Source: a virus. From it: 64,000 nucleotides of DNA. The stretch spans positions 1 through 64,000 of IMG/VR virus record IMGVR_UViG_3300035698_016083. The stretch is one strand, 5' to 3'. This document shows positions 33,032 through 42,280 of the stretch, piece by piece. The notes beneath the pieces were generated by a model. It saw nothing but the letters and a program-made list of their open reading frames with translations, was not told where the DNA came from and did not search any database. Every line of letters begins with the position of its first letter. Positions within the stretch are counted from its first letter, which is position 1. The position numbers and the translations under genes are program-made.

Positions 33032-33799
33032 CTATTCTATAAAATGTGTCCAAGTATCATTAAAGCCATAATCTGAATCTGGTCCTACACCTGGTGGTGT
33101 GGGTTCAACTTCTAGTCTACTGACATGACCATCAGAATCGGCGTTCTGTAAGTAAAAATCAACGATTGCTTTATTAATAATTGCTGTTTCTAATATCGGT
33201 CCGTAAAAGCCTACTTTCATTTCAAATTCCATTGTATATACAATTGTTCTTCTATTCTCCATATCACCTTCAAAATCGTCATTAAACGTTACGGATTGTA
33301 ACGTTAACGGTACATCTTCAGAGAGATTAGGATATTCAGGAATTGGGATAATACTAACACTATACGCGGGTGGGAAATACGGAATGATTTGCTCTACTAC
33401 CTGTAATGCATCGTCCTGTGTTTTTGTATAAATGTTTAATGCAAAGTTTACAATATACGGAACACCAGGATAAACCCTATTACTTGATGTAGGAACATCA
33501 GTAGGTTGTTTAAATGTATTTTGATTTTGTAGCTGTCTAACTGAATCGTATGCTATATTTGTGATTTCAAATGACATTCTTGGAAGCTTAATAGCTACCT
33601 GTGTATCTTCTTCAAGATCTGGATGTTCTCTGATTCTTTCAAGAAATTTTCTTTTAGCGCCATATGATAAAGGCACCTTTACTTGACTGATTACTTCACC
33701 AGCTGCATTTTTTCTTATGATGTGAATGTTATTGAATAATGCGCCAAAGGTTGACACAGATTTCATTATTCTACCGTGATAAAAGTGACCACTAAACAT
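33032..33799 (-). CDS. 15: tail terminator / sheath stabiliser (T4 gp15-like)
   Basis: A 255-residue protein (T4 gp15: 272) starting MFSGHFYHGRI, with FGALFNNIHI, VPLSYGAKRKFLERI, IKLPRMSFEI and VVEQIIPYFPPAYSVSI, each with a clear T4 gp15 counterpart. It caps the tube and sheath and joins the tail to the neck. It overlaps gp14 by one base. Confidence 0.93.
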   Translation of the reverse strand: MFSGHFYHGRIMKSVSTFGALFNNIHIIRKNAAGEVISQVKVPLSYGAKRKFLERIREHPDLEEDTQVAIKLPRMSFEITNIAYDSVRQLQNQNTFKQPTDVPTSSNRVYPGVPYIVNFALNIYTKTQDDALQVVEQIIPYFPPAYSVSIIPIPEYPNLSEDVPLTLQSVTFNDDFEGDMENRRTIVYTMEFEMKVGFYGPILETAIINKAIVDFYLQNADSDGHVSRLEVEPTPPGVGPDSDYGFNDTWTHFIE

Positions 33800-34674
33800 T
33801 AGTTATTCTCCGGTTCACCAAATGGATTTGACTCAGACCAATCTAACAATGTAGATGCTTGATCTTTAAAGTCTTCATTTTGGGAGTTTACTTGTGCAAG
33901 TTCATCGTCAACCGAAATTATGGTTCTTGTAATTAATGATTCGGATGCTGTGATACTACCTGCTATAAATTTATGATAAAGTCCATCGTCAGCGCCAATG
34001 TGTGCTAATTTAAGAATATTATCTGAATCGTTGTAATACGTAATCTTACCAGTAATAATAACACCGCCAGCTAATGATTGTGATACATTTTCACCAATGA
34101 TAAAGTCTGCTCCGTCTGAATCTGCAAGATTAAGTACTAACTCATATCCGCCCCGTTCAATGCTATCGATTTCAACAATACCTGTATCAAGATTCTCGTC
34201 GTTATATTCGAACAATTCACATTTAAGTTTATATGTCGGTAGATCAGATATTTTGAAGAACGGTTGCTCGTGTTCTACGTGCATAATCTCAAACATAGAA
34301 CCTGATAATGGGAGATATAAAAGATCACCCTCGTACGGTCGCGTGCCCGTGATTTCATTATCATTACTTCTAACTGTCTGTAGCCATCTTTTTCTAGAAA
34401 CAATCATCGTTACTTGGTCGCGGATTTCCACTCCCCATTTAGCATAGACGTCTCCACCCTCGAATCCCTGTGGATTCTCAATATACATTTCTATTTTATG
34501 AGAGGAATTAAATGAGGAAGGTACGTCATCTCCAAATACTCGATTTTCGTTCACTATATCTCTCGGAAGATAATAAACATCTTGTCCATACAATTTTAGA
34601 GACTCTATGATAAGATCTTCATATAGATTCTGTTCGGATTTAACATTATCCGAGAAATAAAGGTTTCTAGCCAT
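33799..34674 (-). CDS. 14: neck protein (T4 gp14-like)
   Basis: A 291-residue protein (T4 gp14: 256) between gp13 and gp15, as in T4. It has LIIESLKLYGQDVYYLPRDIVNE and FGDDVPSSF at the N-terminus, EMYIENPQGFEGG-like strands and a YEGDLLYLPLSGSMFEI motif. It is part of the head-completion neck. The extra length is in the middle beta-rich region (NLADSDGADFIIGENVSQ), which may be an inserted domain. Confidence 0.9.
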   Translation of the reverse strand: MARNLYFSDNVKSEQNLYEDLIIESLKLYGQDVYYLPRDIVNENRVFGDDVPSSFNSSHKIEMYIENPQGFEGGDVYAKWGVEIRDQVTMIVSRKRWLQTVRSNDNEITGTRPYEGDLLYLPLSGSMFEIMHVEHEQPFFKISDLPTYKLKCELFEYNDENLDTGIVEIDSIERGGYELVLNLADSDGADFIIGENVSQSLAGGVIITGKITYYNDSDNILKLAHIGADDGLYHKFIAGSITASESLITRTIISVDDELAQVNSQNEDFKDQASTLLDWSESNPFGEPENN

Positions 34675-34677
34675 AAT

Positions 34678-35433
34678 TTATCCTACGTAAAATTCAGCAG
34701 GCATTTCGTGTTCATCCCTAAGATCTTGTTTAAGTTCTTTGAGTTTAACATCAGCCTCATCATATATAAATTGCCCGTTAATAACCACACCACCAGGAAG
34801 TTCCATATTACCAAACTTTTTCATATTTTGTCCCCATTGTCTTTTTATCAATTGTGTAGTGTATTCTTTTAACCATCTATCGTTATAAATTTTGGTGTAA
34901 GTTTCAGGATCTACAATTTGATACGTTTCAGCAACTAACCAATCACCTTCCTTAACATTTTGATCTGCGAAATCACCATGTAAATAAAGTCTATTTTGAG
35001 AATTCGAGAATGTTATTTGTGGCGTACCGTTTAATTTCATATCAAGAAGTGACATGTATTGTTGCATCTGCTCATAATAAGCAAAATCGCCCATGAAAGT
35101 GTTCATGTGGGCAAAATCCTGAAGTCTCATTTGATATTGAATGCTAAACATACCAGTTCCTGAAGATCCGCCGTCAGTTAATGGGAACAATTTTGTCACA
35201 TATAGAACTGAATCGTTGAGAGGAATCCATTCATTTGTTACATCATCAGCAGTTACTAAATGCTTAAGGTATGTTCGCGCTGTGCCGTCATAATGGAATT
35301 CTTGAAATAATTCTAAAGCTTCGTCAACTCTATCGTCTACCTGGTCTTGGTCGACGTTAATCTCCATAACGGGTGCGCCTAATTCTCTTAAGCAATATTC
35401 TATTAGTGTTTCTCTTGAATTTGGATGTGCCAT
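34678..35433 (-). CDS. 13: neck protein (T4 gp13-like)
   Basis: A 251-residue protein (T4 gp13: 309). It starts with RETLIEYCLRELGAPVMEIN and DDRVDEALELFQEFHYDGT, the usual start of gp13, and has LYNDRWLKEYTTQLIKRQWG-like and LPGGVVINGQ motifs near the end. It binds the portal side of the neck. A perfect late promoter is 19 bp upstream, so 13-14-15-16-17 form a late operon. Confidence 0.93.
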   Translation of the reverse strand: MAHPNSRETLIEYCLRELGAPVMEINVDQDQVDDRVDEALELFQEFHYDGTARTYLKHLVTADDVTNEWIPLNDSVLYVTKLFPLTDGGSSGTGMFSIQYQMRLQDFAHMNTFMGDFAYYEQMQQYMSLLDMKLNGTPQITFSNSQNRLYLHGDFADQNVKEGDWLVAETYQIVDPETYTKIYNDRWLKEYTTQLIKRQWGQNMKKFGNMELPGGVVINGQFIYDEADVKLKELKQDLRDEHEMPAEFYVG

Positions 35434-35451
35434 GTTAATCCTTGTTTATTC

Positions 35452-35459
35452 TATTTATA
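35452..35459 (-). promoter_or_regulatory. late promoter of the gp13-gp17 operon
   Basis: A perfect TATAAATA on the minus strand, 19 bp before the gp13 ATG. Confidence 0.8.
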
Positions 35460-35471
35460 CCAAATCACATC

Positions 35472-36209
35472 TTATGTTAGGTATATATCATCAAGATCAA
35501 AAATACCGTCTCTTCGTCCACCGGAATCTCTGCTTAGTGTGTATACACTAAAAAGTCCACCCACCGTTGCATCTGGAGAGCTTAAGTCAAGGCTTGACTT
35601 GGGGATATCCCCAGCTTTTCTAAAATTGGCTTGTCCGCCTCTACCCGCTATGCTAGCGGTTAAAATGAAATTGTCACTGGAATCCCAGAATAAGGCATCG
35701 CTGTTCCAGTTTCCTGGATTTTGCGTACTCCCGTCGAACTGAGCGGCGGCATAATACCCCTCATTAGAATCTAATGTTATTAGGGTTAACGTAGAAACGG
35801 CATTAGCTGAGTTGGTGACGTCCTGAAAGGAACCAAACGTGGCAGTTGCATTTCTGAATGTAGATAACACGAAGGCAGCACCGCCACCAAATCCTGTAAT
35901 ATCTACATCGACCGTTCCGGTATCTTGACCTGTCCCCGTCCACGTCACGTGTGTACATGACGAGTTAACGAACGATCCATTTCTTCGGGAAGCGAGCGTA
36001 AAACCTGTTGGAGCTGTCGGTTGACCGGCAGCACTGTTTTCTAGCACAGTGCTGAGGATCATGAGGTCTTCCTTACGAGTTCCAGCCGGTAAAGATACAT
36101 TTACCGTAGCGCTGGCCGTGTTTGTATCGGCATAGGTACTTCCGATGTACTCAATCTGTGGAAGATCCTTCACATTGTTGATCTTACCTATGAAATTCCC
36201 CTGTAACAT
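35472..36209 (-). CDS. virion protein, beta-sandwich-like
   Basis: A 245-residue protein beginning MLQGNFIGKINNVKDLP. The rest reads as a jelly-roll/lectin-like domain with regular strands and polar turns (FVLSTFRNATATFGSF, YYAAAQFDGSTQNPGNW). It is the last gene of the fibre operon and touches the next virion gene (1-bp overlap). Probable fibre or decoration protein; no precise family recognised. Confidence 0.55.
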   Translation of the reverse strand: MLQGNFIGKINNVKDLPQIEYIGSTYADTNTASATVNVSLPAGTRKEDLMILSTVLENSAAGQPTAPTGFTLASRRNGSFVNSSCTHVTWTGTGQDTGTVDVDITGFGGGAAFVLSTFRNATATFGSFQDVTNSANAVSTLTLITLDSNEGYYAAAQFDGSTQNPGNWNSDALFWDSSDNFILTASIAGRGGQANFRKAGDIPKSSLDLSSPDATVGGLFSVYTLSRDSGGRRDGIFDLDDIYLT

Positions 36210-36565
36210 TAAGAGATTTCCTCATATGAGCAAATACCCTCTAGAGAAGAAGCAACTGAAGCTGTAAGCCTAAGAGTGTCGCTCTCTTCTAAGTATATTG
36301 GATTATTTTTGGTGATAACGTTCAACGTCGATCCCGGTGAGACGCTTACACTTTTGACCACCCTATAAGCGGTCGCAGATCTATAAATATCCACCGTGAC
36401 ATCGGCAGAACTGGTGGTAATGTTTGAAATTAACAGTGTTCCTACTTTAAGTACCTTTCCTGATGCCGCGCTGTTTGTTGTAATTGCCGTAGCAGTTACA
36501 CCTATCGCCTGAACATCGGTTTTACCTAAAATAGTGGTTACGTTTACAATATTTGGTGCTGCCAT
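36209..36565 (-). CDS. small conserved virion protein of marine T4-like phages
   Basis: A 118-residue beta-rich protein: MAAPNIVNVTTILGKT, then SAASGKVLKVGTLLISNI, a TVDIYRS strand and the end GICSYEEIS. This start, the ASSxKVLKV segment and the SYEEIS end are, from memory, shared by a small structural protein of many T4-like cyanophages. It probably decorates the virion or a fibre. No catalytic residues. Confidence 0.7.
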   Translation of the reverse strand: MAAPNIVNVTTILGKTDVQAIGVTATAITTNSAASGKVLKVGTLLISNITTSSADVTVDIYRSATAYRVVKSVSVSPGSTLNVITKNNPIYLEESDTLRLTASVASSLEGICSYEEIS

Positions 36566-36577
36566 TTTATTTTCCTA

Positions 36578-37144
36578 TTATCCGAATACAATGGCCATTG
36601 CAATGGCCTTTCCTGTTGTGACTCCACCACCTTGAAGTCCTTGAATTCCTTGAGGAATTCCGAAGTTAAAAATTGCAGACTCGGTGGTGCCTACATTAAC
36701 GACAGTTGCGGTGGCGTCAGAGTCGAGACTTGTTACTGTTCCGACCGCTATTTCTCCACCATCACCTTTAAGTCCCCTAATTCCTTGTGCAAGACCAAAG
36801 TCGAATGTGGCTGAATCGGTTGTTCCGGTGTTATTGACGGTTGGTGTTGAACTAGAATCGAGGCCGGTGACTATTCCTACTTGAATAGTTGCAGCAAGAC
36901 CCTTAGGAATCCCGAAGTCGAAAATCGCCGCAGCGGCCGTGCCTATATTGGTGACGCTGGCATCCGAATCCGGCGCAAGCGTGGTTACAGTTCCTACAGC
37001 GATCGTCGCGGCATCACCCTTTGGCGCGGCAGTGAAACCCGTAATATTCCAGACCTGCTTTGCAGCTGAATATGTATATGTTAGATCCCCAAAGGTATAT
37101 TCTTGGGCGTCTGAAGGTGAACCTGGAAAATTTAGTACTGCCAT
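36578..37144 (-). CDS. tail fibre protein with three repeats
   Basis: A 188-residue protein. The N-terminal 45 residues (FPGSPSDAQEYTFGDLTYTY) form a head domain. Three repeats follow, each containing (I/V)xVGxVTxL and (A/S)xFxFG(I/L)xxG (residues about 46-165). It ends in GGGVTTGKAIAMAIVFG, a C-terminus typical of marine T4-like fibre proteins. The repeats suggest a triple-beta or collagen-adjacent shaft. It is followed and preceded by other fibre genes. Confidence 0.75.
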   Translation of the reverse strand: MAVLNFPGSPSDAQEYTFGDLTYTYSAAKQVWNITGFTAAPKGDAATIAVGTVTTLAPDSDASVTNIGTAAAAIFDFGIPKGLAATIQVGIVTGLDSSSTPTVNNTGTTDSATFDFGLAQGIRGLKGDGGEIAVGTVTSLDSDATATVVNVGTTESAIFNFGIPQGIQGLQGGGVTTGKAIAMAIVFG

Positions 37145-37146
37145 TT

Positions 37147-37845
37147 TTAGACTCCTGCGCCATGGATCGTTTTAAGAGTGGATCCCGCCGAATTTTTTAT
37201 AAGAAGGGTTGAGAGGGTTTTTAATTGGACGGAAGATACGGCGTCGTTTCCGATCTTTCCTTCCGTCACGGATAAATCTATTAATTGTATGGTTCCTACC
37301 GAGGCATTCGCCATGTGAACTTCTTCCACCGAGGAATCCGCGAGTCCTCCACCGCCTGGTACTGCCCCTACCCACTGAGATGTATCAGAGTCAGTGTAAT
37401 AAATATATAAGAAACCGTCAGCTTTACTCCACCACTGGTCTGCGTGTGTTGGGGAAGCTGGAGGACCCTCCGAAATAGTAACGCCACCACTGCTCCCGGT
37501 AGATGATATGACACCAGTTCCAGAGTCATATGCAATACCCGTTCCGGCTGAAAGGTGAGTTCTTACCTCCGCTGGGGATGGTCCTGTATAAGATATTACA
37601 CCAGTAGAAGCGCTATACGTTAGAGAACCGTCACCACCAGTATTGGTCACGGATACGCTAGACCTAGCGGCGGATACGGTACCGCCTGAATCTAAAAACT
37701 TGACTATAGCATTCGAGGAATTCTTATAATGAATAACACCGTCTTCGTAATTGAGTGCTAATTCGCCATACTCAAGGTCACCAACTAAAGGGACTTTCGC
37801 CGCTACAGAGGATTTCTTAAGTATAATTTTTGCGTTAGTGACCAT
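37147..37845 (-). CDS. tail fibre protein
   Basis: A 232-residue protein. The N-terminus AKIILKKSSVAAKVP then GDLEYGELALNYEDGVIHYKN is a virion-attachment motif common in T4-like fibres. Ser/Gly/Thr-rich strands follow, with a QWWSKADGFLYIYY segment. The C-terminus LLIKNSAGSTLKTIHGAGV is nearly the same as that of the fibre protein at 45487-46449, though the rest differs. An AU-rich structured leader lies upstream. Confidence 0.75.
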   Translation of the reverse strand: MVTNAKIILKKSSVAAKVPLVGDLEYGELALNYEDGVIHYKNSSNAIVKFLDSGGTVSAARSSVSVTNTGGDGSLTYSASTGVISYTGPSPAEVRTHLSAGTGIAYDSGTGVISSTGSSGGVTISEGPPASPTHADQWWSKADGFLYIYYTDSDTSQWVGAVPGGGGLADSSVEEVHMANASVGTIQLIDLSVTEGKIGNDAVSSVQLKTLSTLLIKNSAGSTLKTIHGAGV

Positions 37846-37869
37846 TATAGATTCCTTAGAAAAGGTAGT

Positions 37870-37939
37870 TTTTTACCCTATAAGATAAAAATCTTAGTTT
37901 TAGGGGGTAAAAATGGTTGTTTTTATCTTAAAAGATAAA
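37870..37939 (-). other. structured AU-rich leader between two fibre genes
   Basis: Two inverted repeats: TTTATCTT/AAGATAAA (37922-37929 with 37932-37939), which begins right after the upstream stop, and TTTTTACCC/GGGTAAAAA (37870-37878 with 37905-37913) enclosing AAGAT-AAAA-ATCTT (37882-37895). Neither has a usable T tract on the minus strand. They may pause, process or regulate the downstream fibre mRNA. Confidence 0.5.
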
Positions 37940-39937
37940 TTAGTATGTTCCGCCGTCGATGTTATATATGGTAGCTAGACCCGCGGTAAGTGTGAACTGA
38001 TCAGAGTCAAAGTTTGCTACACCCGGATTAGCAGTGGTTGCAAGTTCAGCAGATACAGTGAATGTATTTGAACCGTCATCGTAAACTAGATCGATAGCTT
38101 CGCCCGCTAGGAACAGTGAATTGATTCTATCATCTACACGTTCGTCTGTGAAGAATAGATTTGTAACTTCTGAAAAGTCTGAAGTGTCTAGAGTAACTGA
38201 TCCACCAAGTGCTGTAGCATTACCGTTTATTGTAATTGAATCATTGGCAAGTTTTGCGTTTGCAATAGAACCTGCAAGCATAGCGTTGGTAATACCAACC
38301 GCTTTTACTCGAAGTATATCACCTGAGATCTCAATAGATGAATCATCAACTCTTACTGAGAGTGTATTACCTGTTTTTAGAAGTCCGTCACCATCAGTGA
38401 ATGATCCAGCACCAGAGAACTGAGCAACCGGAAGAGGTGTTGTTTCTAGTGTAGGTATACCATCGTGCGTGAAGACAAATCCTTGATCAGCGTTTTCTGT
38501 ACCTTCTTCGACGAATACAAATGTACCACCGGTTAATTCTTCGGCTGTATCTGCATCGGTTGAACGTGATGCTGCGCCTGAAGCAACAACAATATATATA
38601 CCATTTTCTTCTGCAGCAGACTGATCTTTAAGTAGAACCCTATCACCAGTAACAAGTGTTACACTGTCAAGTGAATCGCCATTCTCTAATCCGTTAGCTA
38701 GAGAAACGTTAGAACCTGTAGAGGCTAATCTTACTGATCCTTTAACATCAAGTCCAGAGGTTGTAGCATCAACATATTCTTTTGTAACAAGTGAGTTGGC
38801 TGTAAATCCTGCTCTGTCTTTATATGACGCAGGAACTGTAACCGTACCTGTACCGTTAGGTGAGAGTGATAAATCACCATTACCATTGGTTGTTGAAATA
38901 TCATTTCCGTCGATAGTAATATTATCAACGTCTACTGATGTTAGACCGTTAAGATCTGTTATTGTAGCGCCAAGAGCAACTGCATCTGTACCAATTGTGA
39001 TATCATCATTAACAAGTTGTGCGTTGGATACACCAAGCGCTTTAATTGTAACTGCACCCGAGGCTACAGCAAAGTCGGCAGTTGCAAAGGATGCAATACC
39101 CTTAGCTGAAATCGTTGCATCATCAACAGATATAGCAAGTTGATTATTTGTAATTGCTGTTTGAACAGGATCTGTACCAACGAAGGTAAGAGTATCTGTT
39201 CCAACTATAACATCATCTGTACCCGTATCACCAGCTAATGAAAGAGTGGATGAAATTGAGGCTGTTGTAGCATTGGTAATTCTACCTTGCTGATCAATTG
39301 TAATAACTGGAATCGCAGTAGATGAACCATACGCTGCAGGTGTTACTCCGGTGTCGTCAAGATCAATAGTAATACCTACGCCCGAGGCGACAGTGCTAAT
39401 ACCAGTTAGACCCGTAATAGTAAGATCTGAGTTAGCTAAATCAACAGAACCTGAACCTGTATCACCAGCTGTATTTAGTACTGGCGAGGAACCTGTTGCA
39501 GTATCAACATACTGTTTTGTAGCTGCATCTTGTGGGTCTGAAGGATCTACAACATTTGTAATGACCGAGGTCGAAGCATTAATAACACCAGAACCATCTG
39601 GTGATAGAATTAAATCCCCATCAGTGTCGGTCGTTGAAATTGTATTACCATTAATGTCGATATTATCAACAATTAAATGATCAATTTTAGAAGATGCATC
39701 GACTATAATTGCAGACGATGCAGTTAATACACCAGCTGTATGATCCAGCATATTTGTAAAAATCTCACCGCCTATGACTACGTGATTCGCTGCGTCTTCA
39801 GCGGTTTCCGTACCCATACCAACGTATAGTCTTTGTCCCCCAGCGCCAACTAGAGAGGAATAAGCCATCTCTCCCTGACGTAAAGTGGCTGGGTTACCTG
39901 TAACCGCCGACCTCTTTATTCTAATTATTGCTGCCAT
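37940..39937 (-). CDS. long tail fibre protein
   Basis: A 665-residue protein. It begins AAIIRIKRSAVTGNPATLRQGEMAYS, the attachment motif of T4-like fibres. Repeated modules follow: DGDLILSPDGSG and NGDLSLSPNGTG, ATKQYVDTA and VTKEYVDAT, and TPAAYGSSTAIPVITIDQQGRI. The C-terminus is YNIDGGTY. One module is close in sequence to the fibre gene at 45487-46449. Repetitive beta-structure of this kind makes a trimeric shaft. It overlaps the next upstream gene by one base. Confidence 0.8.
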   Translation of the reverse strand: MAAIIRIKRSAVTGNPATLRQGEMAYSSLVGAGGQRLYVGMGTETAEDAANHVVIGGEIFTNMLDHTAGVLTASSAIIVDASSKIDHLIVDNIDINGNTISTTDTDGDLILSPDGSGVINASTSVITNVVDPSDPQDAATKQYVDTATGSSPVLNTAGDTGSGSVDLANSDLTITGLTGISTVASGVGITIDLDDTGVTPAAYGSSTAIPVITIDQQGRITNATTASISSTLSLAGDTGTDDVIVGTDTLTFVGTDPVQTAITNNQLAISVDDATISAKGIASFATADFAVASGAVTIKALGVSNAQLVNDDITIGTDAVALGATITDLNGLTSVDVDNITIDGNDISTTNGNGDLSLSPNGTGTVTVPASYKDRAGFTANSLVTKEYVDATTSGLDVKGSVRLASTGSNVSLANGLENGDSLDSVTLVTGDRVLLKDQSAAEENGIYIVVASGAASRSTDADTAEELTGGTFVFVEEGTENADQGFVFTHDGIPTLETTPLPVAQFSGAGSFTDGDGLLKTGNTLSVRVDDSSIEISGDILRVKAVGITNAMLAGSIANAKLANDSITINGNATALGGSVTLDTSDFSEVTNLFFTDERVDDRINSLFLAGEAIDLVYDDGSNTFTVSAELATTANPGVANFDSDQFTLTAGLATIYNIDGGTY

Positions 39938-40194
39938 TAGTATTGGCCTCCGGTTATATTTTGTTTATCAAGTGTCAATTGAGACACCCATTTTTTGGTA
40001 GAATCATTGAAGACCAACACGCTCCCATCAATTAGGGATTGGGAATTTACATCTGTCAAATTGTTTAATTCGCCTGAGCTCCCATCAATAATTCTGACTG
40101 GTGACCCAACTCTGATCTCTTTTACTTGGGTTGTATTACCAACCTTAATTACTGTTTTCGACTGTCGCGAGCCGTTATCGATTCTAATGGCCAT
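39937..40194 (-). CDS. small fibre-associated protein
   Basis: An 85-residue protein: AIRIDNGSRQSKTVIKVGNT, a middle LNNLTDVNSQSLIDGSVLVF and the C-terminus DKQNITGGQY. The last residues mirror the NIDGGTY end of the neighbouring fibre, and the LTDV..GSVLVFN..TKKWV segment is a fibre repeat. Two ATGs stand side by side; the second (40194) has the better spacing from AAGGA. Confidence 0.6.
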   Translation of the reverse strand: MAIRIDNGSRQSKTVIKVGNTTQVKEIRVGSPVRIIDGSSGELNNLTDVNSQSLIDGSVLVFNDSTKKWVSQLTLDKQNITGGQY

Positions 40195-40312
40195 CATAAA
40201 TCCTTATTCTAAAGATTTCGATATAACCTGTTATGATTCTCTTTATGATAGTTACTTTTCCAGTTCTTATTAGAATCCTACTTTTGGAACTGGCGTTAAA
40301 ATCTATCATAGT

Positions 40313-40666
40313 CTATCTTGTTATTTGTGGAGTAACTTCTAGTTTCCCCTCTAGAATTCTCTCAATTATTGTATTCGCATCACTGTCAACATAAGACAAT
40401 TCAATGTCATAAAGATATCTACCGGCTTTCATTCCTCCAGTGGTAAGGTTGTCTAGCGATATAATCACTTTACCGTCTATAGTTGGGGTATCAATAACAG
40501 TGACAAATGATGTAGCATCGGAATCTACCGTTGTATAATTCTTTCTAATCATCCCAGTAATAGTATGTCCCGCAAGTTCTTTTTTTGAACCGTTCTTATC
40601 CGTAAGATAGAGCTCTAGAGATGCATCTGACCCCTGGTCGACTATAAGATCTTCATATTGTGCCAT
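40313..40666 (-). CDS. small virion protein
   Basis: A 117-residue beta-rich protein: YEDLIVDQGSDASLELYLTD, AGHTITGMIRKNY, a GRYLYDIELSYVDSD strand pair and GKLEVTPQITR. This looks like the small barrel proteins attached to fibres or baseplates (BppU-like N-termini have a similar LYLTDKNG pattern). A perfect late promoter lies 24 bp upstream, followed on the other side by the sugar-transferase island. Function inferred. Confidence 0.6.
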   Translation of the reverse strand: MAQYEDLIVDQGSDASLELYLTDKNGSKKELAGHTITGMIRKNYTTVDSDATSFVTVIDTPTIDGKVIISLDNLTTGGMKAGRYLYDIELSYVDSDANTIIERILEGKLEVTPQITR

Positions 40667-40689
40667 TTTTTGTCCTTAAAGCTTTTTAT

Positions 40690-40697
40690 TATTTATA
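40690..40697 (-). promoter_or_regulatory. late promoter of a fibre operon
   Basis: A perfect TATAAATA on the minus strand, 24 bp before the ATG at 40666, in the gap after the first glycosyltransferase gene. Confidence 0.8.
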
Positions 40698-40700
40698 TGA

Positions 40701-41426
40701 TTATTCGTCTACAAAATACTTATAATCTTCCCAATTATGAGGTTTATTTAAAGAATTTGTAAAATGAATGAACTTAATATCGGGATGGAATTCCCCATCC
40801 ATATAAAGATAGTCATTCCCTGTTTTTTCTTTATATAATTTGGTTATTTCATATTGCCAATCCTCATATGAGCCGCCCTCATATCTCAAAGGTCTTTCTA
40901 CAACATCTGGTGTTGCCCATCTCGTGAACCAAGAATTAGGTAGAATTATCAATTCCATATTAGCATCTTTAACACCCATTTCTACAAAATGCTGTTCGCC
41001 GTTAACGGGTCCAGCTGTGGTGCCATCTTTTATAAATTTTTGCTGCCACATTTTTGGATTAGATACAAAAATGTTATAGAGATAATTCATATCACTTGGA
41101 TAATATTTAAAAAATCCGCCATTAATTTTCCATTGATCGGCACCTAATCTACGCCACCAACCTGGCATTGCTAAAAATTGACCCCGGTTTATAGGATAAT
41201 CAAAAATCTCTTTATAGTTACCGGTTAGAATAATATCAATATCCATTACAACAACAGGTTCATCTATGTCCATTCCCATGACCTGCATTTTATTCCATTG
41301 AAGAGCAACCCCTTTCATGAATGGTTTTCTTATCCAAACAAAATCATATTCAGGTAACTTTCGTTCAAGATACTCCTCATATTCTGGACCGTATTTTTCA
41401 CCTATTCTTACACAAAATATTTTCAA
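40701..41426 (-). CDS. glycosyltransferase-like protein (GT-A, DxD)
   Basis: A 241-residue protein. The first half has the GT-A layout, with VVVMDIDIIL (D62 and D64) as the nucleotide-sugar and metal-binding DxD motif. The second half (GGFFKYYPSD, GEQHF, HFTNSLNKPHNW) resembles acceptor-side loops of family 8-type enzymes. It would transfer a sugar to an unknown acceptor in the cytoplasm. Its start overlaps the end of the next glycosyltransferase gene by 4 bp. Sugar and target unknown. Confidence 0.75.
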   Translation of the reverse strand: MKIFCVRIGEKYGPEYEEYLERKLPEYDFVWIRKPFMKGVALQWNKMQVMGMDIDEPVVVMDIDIILTGNYKEIFDYPINRGQFLAMPGWWRRLGADQWKINGGFFKYYPSDMNYLYNIFVSNPKMWQQKFIKDGTTAGPVNGEQHFVEMGVKDANMELIILPNSWFTRWATPDVVERPLRYEGGSYEDWQYEITKLYKEKTGNDYLYMDGEFHPDIKFIHFTNSLNKPHNWEDYKYFVDE

Positions 41427-42280
41427 AAGAAATCCCCAAATCTTTTATTAATTACATGATACATCTTAGCATATTTATCATAATTTTTACCAACGACAAC
41501 ACAATGCCAATCCCTTCCAATATAGTCTATTGGAACCCCCTTTGTCACAATGTTGTATGCGAAGATTGTTTCGTTGTCATAATTAAACACCCTTTGAATA
41601 TTTTTAGGGTACATTGAATCGGGATCTTCTTTAAGATTTGTCATTAATTTTATAACATCGTCGAAGTTTTCGAAGTAATCTAACTGTTTAATAACGGCAG
41701 ACGAGGCTACCATAATCCCAGTATTAAATACATCAGTATCAGGATCATACCCCTCTTCTAATAACATAGCATGGGCATTCCAATATTTGGTTGCTGGATT
41801 TCTTATACATGTATTATACCATTTATGTTCAATGGTTTTACCCCAAATAGCCTCAGAATTATTTTCAGCTATAGCAAATTTATCCTTATCAAATGCATCG
41901 AATATATTTTCGTCGGTGTGTGGGATTACATCGAAGTCTAAATAACAAACGTTGTCATATAATGATGAAAGGGAATACATTAAATAATGCTTGTAAAAAT
42001 TAACAATGTCATACACAGAGATCTGTGGATACATATTCTGGAATTTGAGTTTATATACCTGGAATTCTCGATCACCAAATAATCTATAATCAGCTCCTAT
42101 ACCGGTCGCGTAAAAGGATTGTTCAGCCGCAAGACTAGTGAAATATTTTTTAAATGATTCTTTTGCAATCGTGCTTTTTTTGCTTTTTTTCTGTAGCCCG
42201 GTTTTATTACTGAACCCTCCCGGGTTATCTAATTCCTCTTCTGGGATTTCAACATATACACTAAAAATTATATTTTTCAT
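41423..42280 (-). CDS. glycosyltransferase-like protein (GT-A, DxD)
   Basis: A 285-residue protein. A Lys/Ser-rich stretch (about 25-45) precedes HYLMYSLSSLYDNVCYLDFDV, where D115-F-D117 is the DxD motif. VFNTGIMVASS near 185 and NYDNETIFAYNI are further GT-A-like segments. It is larger than its two neighbours of the same fold. It overlaps the genes on both sides, so the whole island is one transcription and translation unit. Confidence 0.72.
   Translation of the reverse strand: MKNIIFSVYVEIPEEELDNPGGFSNKTGLQKKSKKSTIAKESFKKYFTSLAAEQSFYATGIGADYRLFGDREFQVYKLKFQNMYPQISVYDIVNFYKHYLMYSLSSLYDNVCYLDFDVIPHTDENIFDAFDKDKFAIAENNSEAIWGKTIEHKWYNTCIRNPATKYWNAHAMLLEEGYDPDTDVFNTGIMVASSAVIKQLDYFENFDDVIKLMTNLKEDPDSMYPKNIQRVFNYDNETIFAYNIVTKGVPIDYIGRDWHCVVVGKNYDKYAKMYHVINKRFGDFF

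Noticed and set aside
36382-36389. Plus-strand TATAAATA inside a fibre gene
   Set aside because: It faces no plus-strand gene and is probably chance in an AT-rich genome.
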